A stretch of DNA of 64,000 nucleotides from Leptothermofonsia sichuanensis E412 (GTDB taxonomy: Bacteria > Cyanobacteriota > Cyanobacteriia > Leptolyngbyales > Leptolyngbyaceae): the NCBI RefSeq assembly GCF_019891175.1, contig NZ_CP072600.1, positions 992,001 through 1,056,000 of the forward strand. Reading direction: 5' to 3'. Each line of letters begins with the position of its first letter. Within the stretch, counting starts at the first letter, position 1. The position numbers were made by a program, and so were the translations under genes. This document shows, piece after piece, positions 24,059-33,431 of the stretch. Below the pieces are notes generated by a model. It searched no databases, was not told where the DNA came from, and saw only the letters and a list, made by a program, of their open reading frames with translations.

Positions 24059-27000
24059 ATGAGCAAGCAGCCATCTCTGAAAAAAGGGTACCTCAACCGA
24101 AAAAGCTCCCCCTTTCATCTTTTGCCGTTTGCCGTTTGCCTTTTCACTGCCCCGTTGCTCCCTATTCCCGCTCTCCGTTCGGACTTCGGCGTTAGCGCTC
24201 AGTCGAACGCTAACGCGCATGGAAGCCCACTCCCTGTCATTGCCCAGACCACTCAAGATCGCAGAGGAGAAGCAATTAAGCTGACCAATGAAGGTGCACG
24301 ATTATCGCAGAAAGGAGAATTCAGGGCAGCCCTAAAAAAATATGAGCAGGCGTTGATTATTGTTCGTGAGATTCGAGAAAGACAGGGAGAGGGAGCTATT
24401 CTCAACAATATTGGACTTGTTTACGATAACCTGGGGCAGTATCCCCGTGCATTGGAGTTCTATCAGCAGGCATTAGCGATACGCAAAGAAGTGGGTGATC
24501 GCTCTGGCGAAGGCACCACACTCAACAATATTGGCGCGGTTTACCGCAGCCTGGGGCAGTATCCCCGTGCATTGGAGTTCTATCAGCAGGCATTAGCGAT
24601 ACGCAAAGAAGTGGGTGATCGCTCTGGCGAAGGCACCACACTCAACAATATTGGCGCGGTTTACCGCAGCCTGGGGCAGTATCCCCGTGCATTGGAGTTC
24701 TATCAGCAAGCCCTGGCGATACTCAAAGAAGTGGGCGATCGCTCTGGCGAAGGTGCCACACTCAACAATATTGGACTTGTTTACGATAACCTGGGGCAGT
24801 ATCCCAAAGCATTGGAGTTCTATCAGCAGGCATTAGCGATACGCAAAGAAGTGGGCGATCGCTCTGGCGAAGGTGCCACACTCAACAATATTGGCGGGGT
24901 TTACCAAAGCCTGGGGCAGTATCCCCGTGCATTGGAGTTCTATCAGCAGGCATTAGCGATACTCAAAGAAGTGGGCGATCGCTCTGGCGAAGGTGCCACA
25001 CTCAACAATATTGGCGCGGTTTACCGCAGCCTGGGGCAGTATCCCCGTGCATTGGAGTTCTATCAGCAGGCATTAGCGATACGCAAAGAAGTGGGTGATC
25101 GCTCTGGCGAAGGCACCACACTCAACAATATTGGCGCGGTTTACCAAAGCCTGGGGCAGTATCCCCGTGCATTGGAGTTCTATCAGCAGGCATTAGCGAT
25201 ACTCAAAGAAGTGGGCGATCGCTCTGGCGAAGGCACCACACTCAACAATATTGGCGGGGTTTACCAAAGCCTGGGGCAGTATCCCCGTGCATTGGAGTTC
25301 TATCAGCAGGCATTAGCGATACTCAAAGAAGTGGGCGATCGCTCTGGCGAAGGTGCCACACTCAACAATATTGGCGCGGTTTACCGCAGCCTGGGGCAGT
25401 ATCCCAAAGCATTGGAGTTCTATCAGCAGGCATTAGCGATACTCAAAGAAGTGGGTGATCGCTCTGGCGAAGGCACCACACTCAACAATATTGGCGCGGT
25501 TTACCAAAGCCTGGGGCAGTATCCCCGTGCATTGGAGTTCTATCAGCAGGCCCTGGCGATACGCAAAGAAGTGGGTGATCGCTCTGGCGAAGGTGCCACA
25601 CTCAACAATATTGGACTTGTTTACGATAACCTGGGGCAGTATCCCAAAGCATTGGAGTTCTATCAGCAGGCATTAGCGATACTCAAAGAAGTGGGCGATC
25701 GCTCTGGCGAAGGTGCCACACTCAACAATATTGGCGGGGTTTACCAAAGCCTGGGGCAGTATCCCCGTGCATTGGAGTTCTATCAGCAGGCATTAGCGAT
25801 ACTCAAAGAAGTGGGCGATCGCTCTGGCGAAGGCACCACACTCAACAATATTGGCGGGGTTTACCAAAGCCTGGGGCAGTATCCCCGTGCATTGGAGTTC
25901 TATCAGCAGGCATTAGCGATACTCAAAGAAGTGGGCGATCGCTCTGGCGAAGGCACCACACTCAACAATATTGGCGGGGTTTACCAAAGCCTGGGGCAGT
26001 ATCCCCGTGCATTGGAGTTCTATCAGCAGGCATTAGCGATACTCAAAGAAGTGGGCGATCGCTCTGGCGAAGGTGCCACACTCAACAATATTGGACTTGT
26101 TTACGATAACCTGGGGCAGTATCCCAAAGCATTGGAGTTTTATCAGCAAGCCCTGGCGATACTCAAAGAAGTGGGCGATCGCTCTGGCGAAGGCACCACA
26201 CTCAACAATATTGGCGGGGTTTACCAAAGCCTGGGGCAGTATCCCCGTGCATTGGAGTTCTATCAGCAAGCCCTGGCGATACGCAAAGAAGTGGGCGATC
26301 GCTCTGGCGAAGGTGCCACACTCAACAATATTGGACTTGTTTACCGCAGCCTGGGGCAGTATCCCAAAGCATTGGAGTTTTATCAGCAAGCCCTGGCGAT
26401 ACTCAAAGAAGTGGGCGATCGCTCTGGCGAAGGGAGCGCACTCAACAATATTGGTTATCTGCTGGAAGCGCAGAAGCAGCCGGAACTGGCAATTGTCTTT
26501 CTCAAGCAGTCGGTGAGTACTTATGAAGCGATTCGGGAAGAACTGCGGGCATTACCCAGGGAGCAGCAGCAGTCCTATACCGAAACCGTTGCCCACACCT
26601 ATCGTCGATTAGCCGACATTTTGCTGCAACAGGATCGGGTCTTGGAAGCCCAGCTGGTGTTGGATTTATTGAAAGTACAGGAACTGGAAGATTACTTGCG
26701 AAACGTGCGGGGTAGCAACCAGGAATTGATTATCCTGCGTCCTGAAGAAGAGATTTTGAACCAGTACAACGAACTGCAAAAAACAGCCATTCAACTGGGA
26801 CAGGAACTCACTCAACTACGAAAAATCCCGAAAGCCAGCCGCACAGATGCCCAGCAGCAGCGCATTGCTCAACTGGTGAATCTGGAGGAAGCGATTAATC
26901 AGAAGTTTAAGGGATTTATTGAGGAACCTACCATTCAAGCCAAACTGGCAGAACTCCAGCGAGTGGCACCGGGGCAAGCCGTTAGCACAGAGAGCTTTAA

Positions 27001-28141
27001 CCGGCTGCGTAACAATCTGGAAAAACTGGGCAATGCGGTCTTACTCTACCCCCTGATTCTGGACGATCGCCTGGAACTGGTCATCACTACACCCAATTCC
27101 CCGCCCCTGCGCCGCACCGTTAAGGTGAAACGGGAAGTCCTGAATCGGGCGATCGCAGACTACCGCTCTGCTTTGAAAAAACGCAGCAACGACATCAAAG
27201 TTCCTGCCCAGGCCCTTTACAACTGGTTAATCAAACCCCTAGAAGATGACCTGAAACAGGCAAATGCCCAAACCATTATCTATGCTCCAGACGGGCAACT
27301 GCGTTACATTCCCTTATCTGCTTTGCACGATGGTCAACAATGGTTGGTGCAGCGCCTGCGATTTAATAACATCACGGCTGCATCTTTGGATGAACTGAAT
27401 CCCCAGCCCCCAGTACCGCTAGACATTTTGGCAGGAGCCTTTGCCAACCAGCAACTTCAATATGAATTTGCCACTCGTGCAAAGCCCCTTGCCTTCCGGG
27501 GATTACCTTTTGCCGGTAGAGAGGTAGAAAATTTGGTAGCTACGATTCCGGGCACCCGTAAGCTCGTCGATCAGGGTTTCAGTTTAGCCGCCATCAAACC
27601 CTTAATAAATGATTACGCGATCGTTCATTTCGCGACCCATGCGGCTTTTCTTCCAGGTGAACCCAAAGAATCCTTTATTGTGTTTGGTGATGGCAGTAGA
27701 GCGACACTAGATGCCGTTGCATCCTGGACGCTGACCAATGTTGCGCTGGTTGTTTTGAGTGCTTGCGAAACTGGATTGGCACTGGATGGACAGGGACAGC
27801 CCAGTCAACAGGATGGAAGAGAAGTACTGGGATTAGGCTACCAGTTTCAACGGGCGGGAGCCAGAGCGACGATCGCCTCTCTCTGGCAAGTGGATGATGG
27901 CGGTACTCAGGTGTTGATGAATGCCTTCTACGCCGCTCTAAAGCAGGGCATGACCAAAGCTCAGGCATTGCAAGAGGCACAGAAGGCATTGATCACGGGC
28001 AATTACAGCACCGTTGGTGGTAAACGGGCAGATGTGGAAATTCTGGACGCTCGTACCGGACAACCCCGGACCGTGAGCGTTGATACCCTCAACCATCCCT
28101 ACTACTGGGCACCCTTCATCCTGATCGGGAATGGTCTATAG
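24059..28141 (+). CDS. Large TPR-CHAT protein (caspase-like peptidase domain)
   Basis: 1360 residues from ATG 24059, which has CGGAGGAG upstream. N-terminal signal-like hydrophobic segment, then one diverged and 17 near-identical 40-residue TPR units, a helical linker (about 790-1030) and a C-terminal CHAT domain. CHAT catalytic residues are visible: His in IVHFATHAAF and Cys in VVLSACETGLA. TPR-CHAT proteins are cyanobacterial caspase-like proteases; some act in signalling or defence with partner proteins. The repeat identity points to recent expansion or gene conversion. Confidence 0.92.
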   Translation: MSKQPSLKKGYLNRKSSPFHLLPFAVCLFTAPLLPIPALRSDFGVSAQSNANAHGSPLPVIAQTTQDRRGEAIKLTNEGARLSQKGEFRAALKKYEQALIIVREIRERQGEGAILNNIGLVYDNLGQYPRALEFYQQALAIRKEVGDRSGEGTTLNNIGAVYRSLGQYPRALEFYQQALAIRKEVGDRSGEGTTLNNIGAVYRSLGQYPRALEFYQQALAILKEVGDRSGEGATLNNIGLVYDNLGQYPKALEFYQQALAIRKEVGDRSGEGATLNNIGGVYQSLGQYPRALEFYQQALAILKEVGDRSGEGATLNNIGAVYRSLGQYPRALEFYQQALAIRKEVGDRSGEGTTLNNIGAVYQSLGQYPRALEFYQQALAILKEVGDRSGEGTTLNNIGGVYQSLGQYPRALEFYQQALAILKEVGDRSGEGATLNNIGAVYRSLGQYPKALEFYQQALAILKEVGDRSGEGTTLNNIGAVYQSLGQYPRALEFYQQALAIRKEVGDRSGEGATLNNIGLVYDNLGQYPKALEFYQQALAILKEVGDRSGEGATLNNIGGVYQSLGQYPRALEFYQQALAILKEVGDRSGEGTTLNNIGGVYQSLGQYPRALEFYQQALAILKEVGDRSGEGTTLNNIGGVYQSLGQYPRALEFYQQALAILKEVGDRSGEGATLNNIGLVYDNLGQYPKALEFYQQALAILKEVGDRSGEGTTLNNIGGVYQSLGQYPRALEFYQQALAIRKEVGDRSGEGATLNNIGLVYRSLGQYPKALEFYQQALAILKEVGDRSGEGSALNNIGYLLEAQKQPELAIVFLKQSVSTYEAIREELRALPREQQQSYTETVAHTYRRLADILLQQDRVLEAQLVLDLLKVQELEDYLRNVRGSNQELIILRPEEEILNQYNELQKTAIQLGQELTQLRKIPKASRTDAQQQRIAQLVNLEEAINQKFKGFIEEPTIQAKLAELQRVAPGQAVSTESFNRLRNNLEKLGNAVLLYPLILDDRLELVITTPNSPPLRRTVKVKREVLNRAIADYRSALKKRSNDIKVPAQALYNWLIKPLEDDLKQANAQTIIYAPDGQLRYIPLSALHDGQQWLVQRLRFNNITAASLDELNPQPPVPLDILAGAFANQQLQYEFATRAKPLAFRGLPFAGREVENLVATIPGTRKLVDQGFSLAAIKPLINDYAIVHFATHAAFLPGEPKESFIVFGDGSRATLDAVASWTLTNVALVVLSACETGLALDGQGQPSQQDGREVLGLGYQFQRAGARATIASLWQVDDGGTQVLMNAFYAALKQGMTKAQALQEAQKALITGNYSTVGGKRADVEILDARTGQPRTVSVDTLNHPYYWAPFILIGNGL
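24386..26425 (+). repeat. 17 tandem 120-bp TPR-coding repeats
   Basis: Exact 120-bp period with the same GAGTTCTATCAGCAGGC and CTCAACAATATTGGC blocks in each unit. Units differ only at a few codons: A/G/L at the LNNIG-x-VY position, R/K in QYP-R/K-A, L/R in AI-L/R-KEV, T/A after GEG. Variants recur in blocks, as expected from unit shuffling. Confidence 0.97.
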
Positions 28142-28223
28142 CCCCAACCAGTGCAGGCTCACTGCATATGTTCTTTGCGATTGAGAGTGACTTCATTTCA
28201 GCAGACCCTCAAATAGTCATCCC

Positions 28224-29240
28224 ATGAGTAACCTTACAAGATATTGGGTACTGGTAAAACTAGACAATGCAGGAAGGGCAAAACGGGAAGTCATGGTTGA
28301 TGCTCAGCATTATATTCAGCAACAATTTGTCGATGGAGAAGACTTACAAATACACTTAAAAATACAACGTCAATTAATTCAAACAATTAACAATCAATTG
28401 AATCAGAATGATTTGACCACCGCTACACTCTGCCTGCGGTGCTTTATTTCCCATCAGATCGAGCAAATTTGCATTCAATTCGAAACTCAATTTGGTGACT
28501 ACTATGGCTTCACTCGACGAGATCTGTTTCCTTTTGTACTGGATGACAATGGAAGACCCCCGCATCACTCCTAGCAGCCCCTTTCAGTTCAGATATTGAG
28601 TCGCTTTGACCCCGATCGCGCCAGCCTTTCTACCTGGACTGCCCGATTGGTCAAACAACATCATGACCTGAATGCCTTTCTGCTGGAACGGGGTTTGTGT
28701 CTGCTGAGCGATTGGGCAATTTTGAATGACACCACTCAGAAGAAGTTGAACCGGGTACTGACCCAATTTCATCATTTGACTGAGCAGGAAGTTCATCAGG
28801 CAAGTCGTTTGCTAGACAGTTACCATGCCGTTTACCGCCGCGATCGCATTTTGCAAGGGCAGAAAGGGCAGTGCCCAGAACCTAAAGAGCCGCAGCTAAA
28901 AGCCATCGCCGACTTGATCCAGGAAAAGACCCAACAGCCCTACCCACCTGCGATTATCCTATCCCGGTTGCACCACTTAGCCGATCGCTTACGGCAACAT
29001 CGAATTTCAACTAGAGGTGGAATTCCACCAGCAAAATCCTTTGACCAACCAGAGAATGCTAGTTTGCTGGAAAGTTTGCAAACAAAGTCTAGCGATGATC
29101 AGGAGGAGCCTCAAATTGAATTTTTACAGTTTTATCGTCAGCAATTCTTAACTAGTTTAGAAACGGCATTAGAGGGTGTTATGGGCGATCGCCTGCAAGC
29201 TCTAAAACCGCCTAAAGACCAGTCCTTTCGATTCGGATTG
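28224..29240 (+). pseudogene. Cyanobacterial protein partner of the CHAT gene, amber-interrupted and truncated
   Basis: A 116-codon frame ends in TAG at 28572; the same frame continues without shift (QPLSVQILSRFDPDRASLS, WTARLVKQHHDLNAFLLE, LNDTTQKKLNRVL). Replacing TAG by a Tyr codon would give one continuous protein of about 340 residues. The 3' end is lost near 29240, where the persulfide dioxygenase fragment begins. I recall similar conserved proteins next to CHAT genes in cyanobacteria, with a sigma-factor-like look (SLSTWTARLVK), but I cannot assign a function. Confidence 0.6.
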
Positions 29241-29626
29241 AGGCGATCGCCACTCCAGGACACACCGACAGCCACATGGCCTATCTGGTCAATGGGACGC
29301 ATCTGTTGACGGGTGATTCCCTGTTCATTCGCGGTTGTGGACGCACTGACTTTCAAAGCGGCAATGCTGGAGCAATGTACGACGCCATCACTCAACGCCT
29401 GTTTACCTTACCGGATGAAACGCTGGTTTATCCAGGACACGACTACAAGGGCGAAACGGTTTCTACAATCGGCGAAGAAAAGCAGTGGAACCCTCGCTTT
29501 GTGAGGCAAACGCGAGAGAGCTTTATTCACCTGATGTCCAACCTCAACCTGCCCAATCCCAGGAAAATTATGGAAGCAGTGCCCGCCAATCAGGAATGTG
29601 GCAAAGTGGCAATGGCGGCTCGATAG
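29231..29626 (+). pseudogene. Persulfide dioxygenase (MBL-fold), C-terminal fragment
   Basis: Starts inside the domain at IRIEAIATPGHTDSHMAYLV and continues through LFIRGCGRTDFQSG, VYPGHDYKG and KIMEAVPANQECG to a normal end. The HxHxDH N-terminal half is absent. Closely similar to the intact PDO at 32310-33011, so it is a second, truncated copy. The junction with the preceding gene is a fusion at about 29235. Confidence 0.85.
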
Positions 29627-29756
29627 AGATTGTCACTAATCTGCTCTGTGCAGTTAATTTTCCAGCAATTCAGGCCTCTTCGCATCCGGCAGAAGGGGTT
29701 TTTGTCATGAATTCAGAACTAACCATGTTTCAAAGATTTTAGAGGGAGTCAGCGAC

Positions 29757-30922
29757 CTCAGTACAGGACAAAACTTGTCAATTGAGGCACATAGAGGGTT
29801 GAAAACTTAGGCGGGAAGGGGTTTCCTAGGAATAACAACAAACCAACGAGACCCCCCATGCAACAGATTACCGAATTTCGCCAAGTTTTGCAGCCCCTCC
29901 TCGGTTGGCATGGTGCGCGGCTGGCATTTGTGGCTCAATTTCTGATCGCCCTGCTACGAACCCGTACGGTGAATCTGAGCGAATTGGCTGCTAGCTTTTG
30001 TGGTTCCGCCCAAATTCCGTCGAACTACAAGCGTCTCCAGCGCTTCTTTAGCGACTTTGATCTCGATTATGCGGCGATTGCCCGTGCCGTGGTCTGCCTG
30101 ATGGGGATCCCGCAGCCTTGGGTGCTCGCCATAGACCGCACCGAATGGAGCTTTGGCGGTAGCGTTTTCAACATTCTCACCCTGGGCATTTGCCATCAGG
30201 GTATTTCCTTTCCGGTGGTGTTTCTGATGCTGGACAACCGCGGCAATTCCAACACCCAAGAGCGCATCGATTTGCTCAACGAATTCTTCACGATTTTTGG
30301 CGAGGATGTCCGCCTGCGGTGCCTGACGAGCGACCGCGAATTTGTTGGGCGGGAGTGGATTGGCTATTTGCTCGAAGATGAGCCAATCCCGTTTCGGGGG
30401 CGGATTCGCGAAACTGAAACGCTCAGTGATGGCAGCAAAGCCCTGAATGGCCGCGTCCTCTTTGCCGATCTCAAAGCGGGTGAAACCAAGATTTTACGCA
30501 AACGCCGTCAAGTGTGGGGACATTGGGTGTATGTCGTTGGTCTGCGGCTTGACACCCAGGAATTACTGATTTTGGTCACCAACCATTCACCCCATTCAGC
30601 CCTCAAAGATTACGCCCTGCGGTGGAATTTAGAAACCCTGTTCGGTGCGTTCAAAACTCGGGGCTTCTGCCTCGAAGCGACCCATTTTATTGATGACTAC
30701 CGAGTCCGCAAGCTCTTTGCGCTCCTCACATTGGCGTTATGTTGGGTGATGCGAACGGGGGTGTGGCGGCAGGCGCACAAAACGATTCAACTCAAGTCCC
30801 ATGGGCGCAAAGCCCAGAGTCTATTCCGATATGGCTTAGATTACTTGCACAACCTACTCGTTAATCTTGACCATAAATTAGATGAGTTCTTGGACAATCT
30901 CAAACTTTTGTCCTGTACTTAG
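29757..30922 (+). mobile_element. IS4-family insertion sequence, 1166 bp, 9-bp target duplication
   Basis: Ends CTCAGTACAGGACAAAACTTG and, reversed, CTAAGTACAGGACAAAAGTT are inverted repeats. Flanked by exact direct repeats GTCAGCGAC at 29748-29756 and 30923-30931. A clean duplication indicates recent insertion. The transposase stop TAG is the last triplet of the element. Confidence 0.93.
29858..30922 (+). CDS. IS4-family transposase
   Basis: 354 residues, one intact frame. DDE features: WVLAIDRTEWSFG (first Asp), LRCLTSDREFVG (second Asp), and YALRWNLETLFGAFKTRGF, the Y-(2)-R-(3)-E-(6)-K signature of IS4 elements. Intact gene and perfect target duplication suggest it is or was recently active. 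Confidence 0.93.
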   Translation: MQQITEFRQVLQPLLGWHGARLAFVAQFLIALLRTRTVNLSELAASFCGSAQIPSNYKRLQRFFSDFDLDYAAIARAVVCLMGIPQPWVLAIDRTEWSFGGSVFNILTLGICHQGISFPVVFLMLDNRGNSNTQERIDLLNEFFTIFGEDVRLRCLTSDREFVGREWIGYLLEDEPIPFRGRIRETETLSDGSKALNGRVLFADLKAGETKILRKRRQVWGHWVYVVGLRLDTQELLILVTNHSPHSALKDYALRWNLETLFGAFKTRGFCLEATHFIDDYRVRKLFALLTLALCWVMRTGVWRQAHKTIQLKSHGRKAQSLFRYGLDYLHNLLVNLDHKLDEFLDNLKLLSCT

Positions 30923-30996
30923 GTCAGCGACATCCTTCATTGTATCGGTAAGAATCCTATCTATCGGCCTGGAAGCTCTCATAAAATGTTCTCAAC

Positions 30997-31776
30997 CTAT
31001 CGTTTAATCAGAACAAAGATAGCAACTGCTAAGACAAAGTAACCGAATCCTTTCTCAAGTTGTTTGGCACTCATAAATTGATTCAAGTAGGATCCCAAAA
31101 GAATCCCTGCACTGGATGCGATCGTGAAAGACAATAGCAAATTCCAATCAATCGGAACGTGACCAAAGTACCCGGCAAATCCAGCAACAGACTTTAAGGC
31201 CAAAATAATCAGGGATGTTCCGACAGCTTCTTTCATGGGGGTTTTTCCAAGCAGCACCAGGACCGGAATTACCAGAAACCCGCCGCCAATGCCAATGAAG
31301 CCCGTGAGCGTGCCGACCCCAAGACCTTCTAAAGCGATCGCCAACCATTTACGAATAACGGCATGGTGATCGTGATGATCAACTTTGTTGAACGATGTTT
31401 CCGATTTGCTGGCTCCTTTGCGAATCATCGTGATTGAGGCAATCAGCATCATAACCCCAAAGGTAATCAATTGAATCGTGTGTGTAATGAATGGCAACGA
31501 GGCCAGCCGCGCTCCTAAATAAGCTCCTAGCATCGAAGCAGGCGCAAATAGAGCAATAATTTTAGGATTGACATTGCCCTGCCGCCAGTGAGGAATGGCA
31601 CCAATCAAGCTCGCAAATCCCACAATTACCAGAGTCATCGCAAAAGCAGATTTTGCTGGAACGGCCATGATGTAGATCAGAACAGGAGCCGCCAAGATTG
31701 ATCCACCCCCACCAATCAATCCCAAGCTGATGCCAATAAGAATTGCCAGCAAGTGACCAATAATAGTTGTCAACAT
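30997..31776 (-). CDS. TauE/SafE-family sulfite or organosulfonate exporter
   Basis: 259 residues from ATG 31776 (MLTTIIGHLL); upstream in-frame starts to 31839 would add a polar leader. Eight membrane helices in two inverted halves, each with the family's glycine block: GISLGLIGGGGSILAAPVLI and GTLTGFIGIGGGFLVIPVLV. A His-rich loop (DHHDHHAVIRK) lies between. TauE/SafE proteins move sulfite and related anions across the inner membrane. With PDO and SQR nearby, export of sulfite formed by persulfide oxidation is the likely task. Confidence 0.9.
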   Translation of the reverse strand: MLTTIIGHLLAILIGISLGLIGGGGSILAAPVLIYIMAVPAKSAFAMTLVIVGFASLIGAIPHWRQGNVNPKIIALFAPASMLGAYLGARLASLPFITHTIQLITFGVMMLIASITMIRKGASKSETSFNKVDHHDHHAVIRKWLAIALEGLGVGTLTGFIGIGGGFLVIPVLVLLGKTPMKEAVGTSLIILALKSVAGFAGYFGHVPIDWNLLLSFTIASSAGILLGSYLNQFMSAKQLEKGFGYFVLAVAIFVLIKR

Positions 31777-31839
31777 CAATGCGTCTTCCTGGTGTATCTT
31801 CCTAATGAAATTAAATTGCGCAGTCATAACAATAGACAT

Positions 31840-32204
31840 TTCTTCCAGTTAATTCTGGCTTTGTTGCATGAATGCCTCAAGCCCCTGTGCAACAAGGGGC
31901 ATCAATTAGACGGTTCCATTGATAGAGCCTTGCGTAGCAAGGCTTTCAGACAAAGGTCGGAGCAATTATGTAACGAGGCCGTTAATTCTTATCCAGGCAA
32001 TATAGCGTTTCTCAATTGAATGAGGTACGGAGGCTGTGAGGTACAGTGGGATGCTCCGCACCCTCACCGTACCTCACACCCTTGAAAAGGGCATACTTTT
32101 GATTAAGTTTCGGGATGGTGTTGCATATTGCCATGTAGGAACAGCCGTATGAGAGCCTTTAAATTCCTTACGATTCTCAAATAGAATGAATATAGACATT
32201 GCCA
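31840..32204. other. Intergenic region with repeats, no gene
   Basis: Holds short inverted repeats (GCAACAAGGGGC with GCCCCTGTGCAAC; CCTTGCGTAGCAAGG), the family B MITE at 32001-32094 and the edge of a family A MITE at 32205. No open frame looks real. Confidence 0.7.
32001..32094. repeat. Family B hairpin MITE, copy 3
   Basis: TATAGCGTTTCTCAATTGAA at one end and CACACCCTTGAAAAGGGCAT at the other; central GTGAGGTACAG-TGGGATGCTC-CGCACCC-TCACCGTACCTCAC hairpin. Same orientation as the copy at 15858, which also follows CCAGGCAA-type sequence. Confidence 0.8.
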
Positions 32205-32313
32205 CTAGTGTTCCGTCAGGAAAATTTTGACGGGTCGCAGACCCTCAAAATTTAACTTCAATCAGCCTTTCAGTATTCAGTTACCTGTCAAATTTAATTT
32301 GACAGACCACTAG
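32205..32313. repeat. Family A MITE, copy at the 3' end of the PDO gene
   Basis: CTAGTGTTCCGTCAGGAAAA to TTTGACAGACCACTAG, about 109 bp, bounded by CTAG (TA target). It is the exact inverted counterpart of the copy at 33323-33431. Its terminal CTAG supplies the TAG stop codon of the persulfide dioxygenase gene. Confidence 0.88.
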
Positions 32314-33011
32314 CCAATCATAAGGACATTGCCACACTTTTCATTTGCTGGAACTGCTTCCATGATTTTTTTCGGATCAGGAAGATTTAGCCCATTCATA
32401 AACTCAATGAACTGATCGCGAGTTCGCCCCCTGAAGCGAGGATTCCACTGTTCTTCTTCGGCGATTGTAGAAACACTGTGACCACGATAGTCATGGGCAG
32501 GATACACCAGTGTGCCATCTGGCAGTGTAAACAGGTTCTTGGTCACAGAGTCATATAACGTGCCTGCATCACCGCTCTGAAAATCAGTCCGACCGCAGCC
32601 GCGAATAAACAGAGCATCGCCCGTCAACACTCTGTCGCCATTTACCAGATAGGCCATATGGCTGTCAGTATGTCCTGGAGTGGCGATCGCCTGAATTTTA
32701 ATCTCACCGACGTTCAAGATTTCCCCATGCTGGATGTGGCGGTTGGCACAGTCAACCTGAGCGTTCTCCGGCACAATGGTTTCACAGCCCGTCAACTCCC
32801 GCAGTTTTCCGGCTCCCGTAATATGGTCAGCGTGGACATGGGTTTCCAGACAGTATTTCAAGGTTAATCTCAACTCATTAATCAGCTTGTAATCACGCTC
32901 GACCTGCTCAATCACTGAGTCAACCAAAACTGCTTCCCTGGTCTTGGGGTCAGCAATCAGATAGGTGTAAGTCCAGGTGTCTTGATCAAACAATTGGCGA
33001 AACAGCATCAT
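32310..33011 (-). CDS. Persulfide dioxygenase (ETHE1-like MBL-fold)
   Basis: 233 residues. MBL metal motif THVHADH, second metal His in TPGHTDSH, Asp in VLTGDALFIRGCGRTDFQ and last His in VYPAHDYRG. CGRTDFQ is characteristic of ETHE1/PDO proteins, which oxidise glutathione persulfide to sulfite with a mono-iron centre. No fused rhodanese domain; separate rhodanese at 14138. The stop codon falls in the MITE at 32205-32313. The gene and its promoter are bracketed by inverted MITE copies. Likely regulated by the AT-rich element at 33177-33205. Confidence 0.93.
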   Translation of the reverse strand: MMLFRQLFDQDTWTYTYLIADPKTREAVLVDSVIEQVERDYKLINELRLTLKYCLETHVHADHITGAGKLRELTGCETIVPENAQVDCANRHIQHGEILNVGEIKIQAIATPGHTDSHMAYLVNGDRVLTGDALFIRGCGRTDFQSGDAGTLYDSVTKNLFTLPDGTLVYPAHDYRGHSVSTIAEEEQWNPRFRGRTRDQFIEFMNGLNLPDPKKIMEAVPANEKCGNVLMIG

Positions 33012-33053
33012 TCTTTACCTCATGAGACGGTATTGCATCGGAGATCTGGTGTT

Positions 33054-33128
33054 CTAGGTGTCACCCGCTACGAACAGAATGGCGACAACAACCAAGATTG
33101 AGAAAAACGTGAGATAGCCAGTAACCAT
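33054..33128 (-). CDS. Tiny single-helix membrane peptide, 24 residues
   Basis: MVTGYLTFFSILVVVAILFV followed by AGDT and a stop. A single strong membrane helix with short polar ends, like small photosystem or cytochrome subunits in shape, though I do not recognise it. It lies between the putative operator at 33177 and the PDO start, in the same direction, 42 bp upstream. A GAGG is 13 bases before the ATG, which is far. Confidence 0.4.
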   Translation of the reverse strand: MVTGYLTFFSILVVVAILFVAGDT

Positions 33129-33176
33129 GAATCCCGATCGCCTCGCAGCGCTAATTCAGATAGCTCATACATATTA

Positions 33177-33205
33177 AATTACCATATAGCAATATGATTT
33201 ATAAT
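33177..33205. promoter_or_regulatory. Putative ArsR-type operator before the PDO unit
   Basis: AATTACCATATAGCAATATG then ATTTATAAT. Palindrome CATAT-AGCA-ATATG. Matches the SQR1 element at 16007-16035 over TACCATATAG-NN-ATAT and the arsR element at 37076-37096 in TTACCA-AG-A. Confidence 0.55.
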
Positions 33206-33322
33206 TTCATCTTCGTCAAGGGGCCAGTACAAGAAGGTAGAAGGATGAAGGCAGAAGGCGAGTCCCGATAAATTCTAAAGTTGAGCGTCAAGGCACTGTA
33301 CGGTTATGTCTGCCAACCTGCA

Positions 33323-33431
33323 CTAGTGGTCTGTCAAATTAAATTTGACGGGTAACTGAATACTGAAAGGCTGATTGAAGTTAAATTTTGAGGGTCTGCG
33401 ACCCGTCAAAATTTTCCTGACGGAACACTAG
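33323..33431. repeat. Family A MITE, copy upstream of the PDO unit
   Basis: CTAGTGGTCTGTCAAATTAA to TTTTCCTGACGGAACACTAG. It is abutted on its right by the IS630 copy starting with the shared CTAG at 33428, and on its left by the last 20 bases of a family C repeat (GCCAACCTGCACTAG). Nested insertion at the same CTAG/TA hot spots. Confidence 0.88.

Noticed and set aside
26033-26516. Open frames inside the TPR repeats on both strands
   Set aside because: They have a 40-residue period dictated by the 120-bp TPR repeat and no independent start signals; they are shadows.
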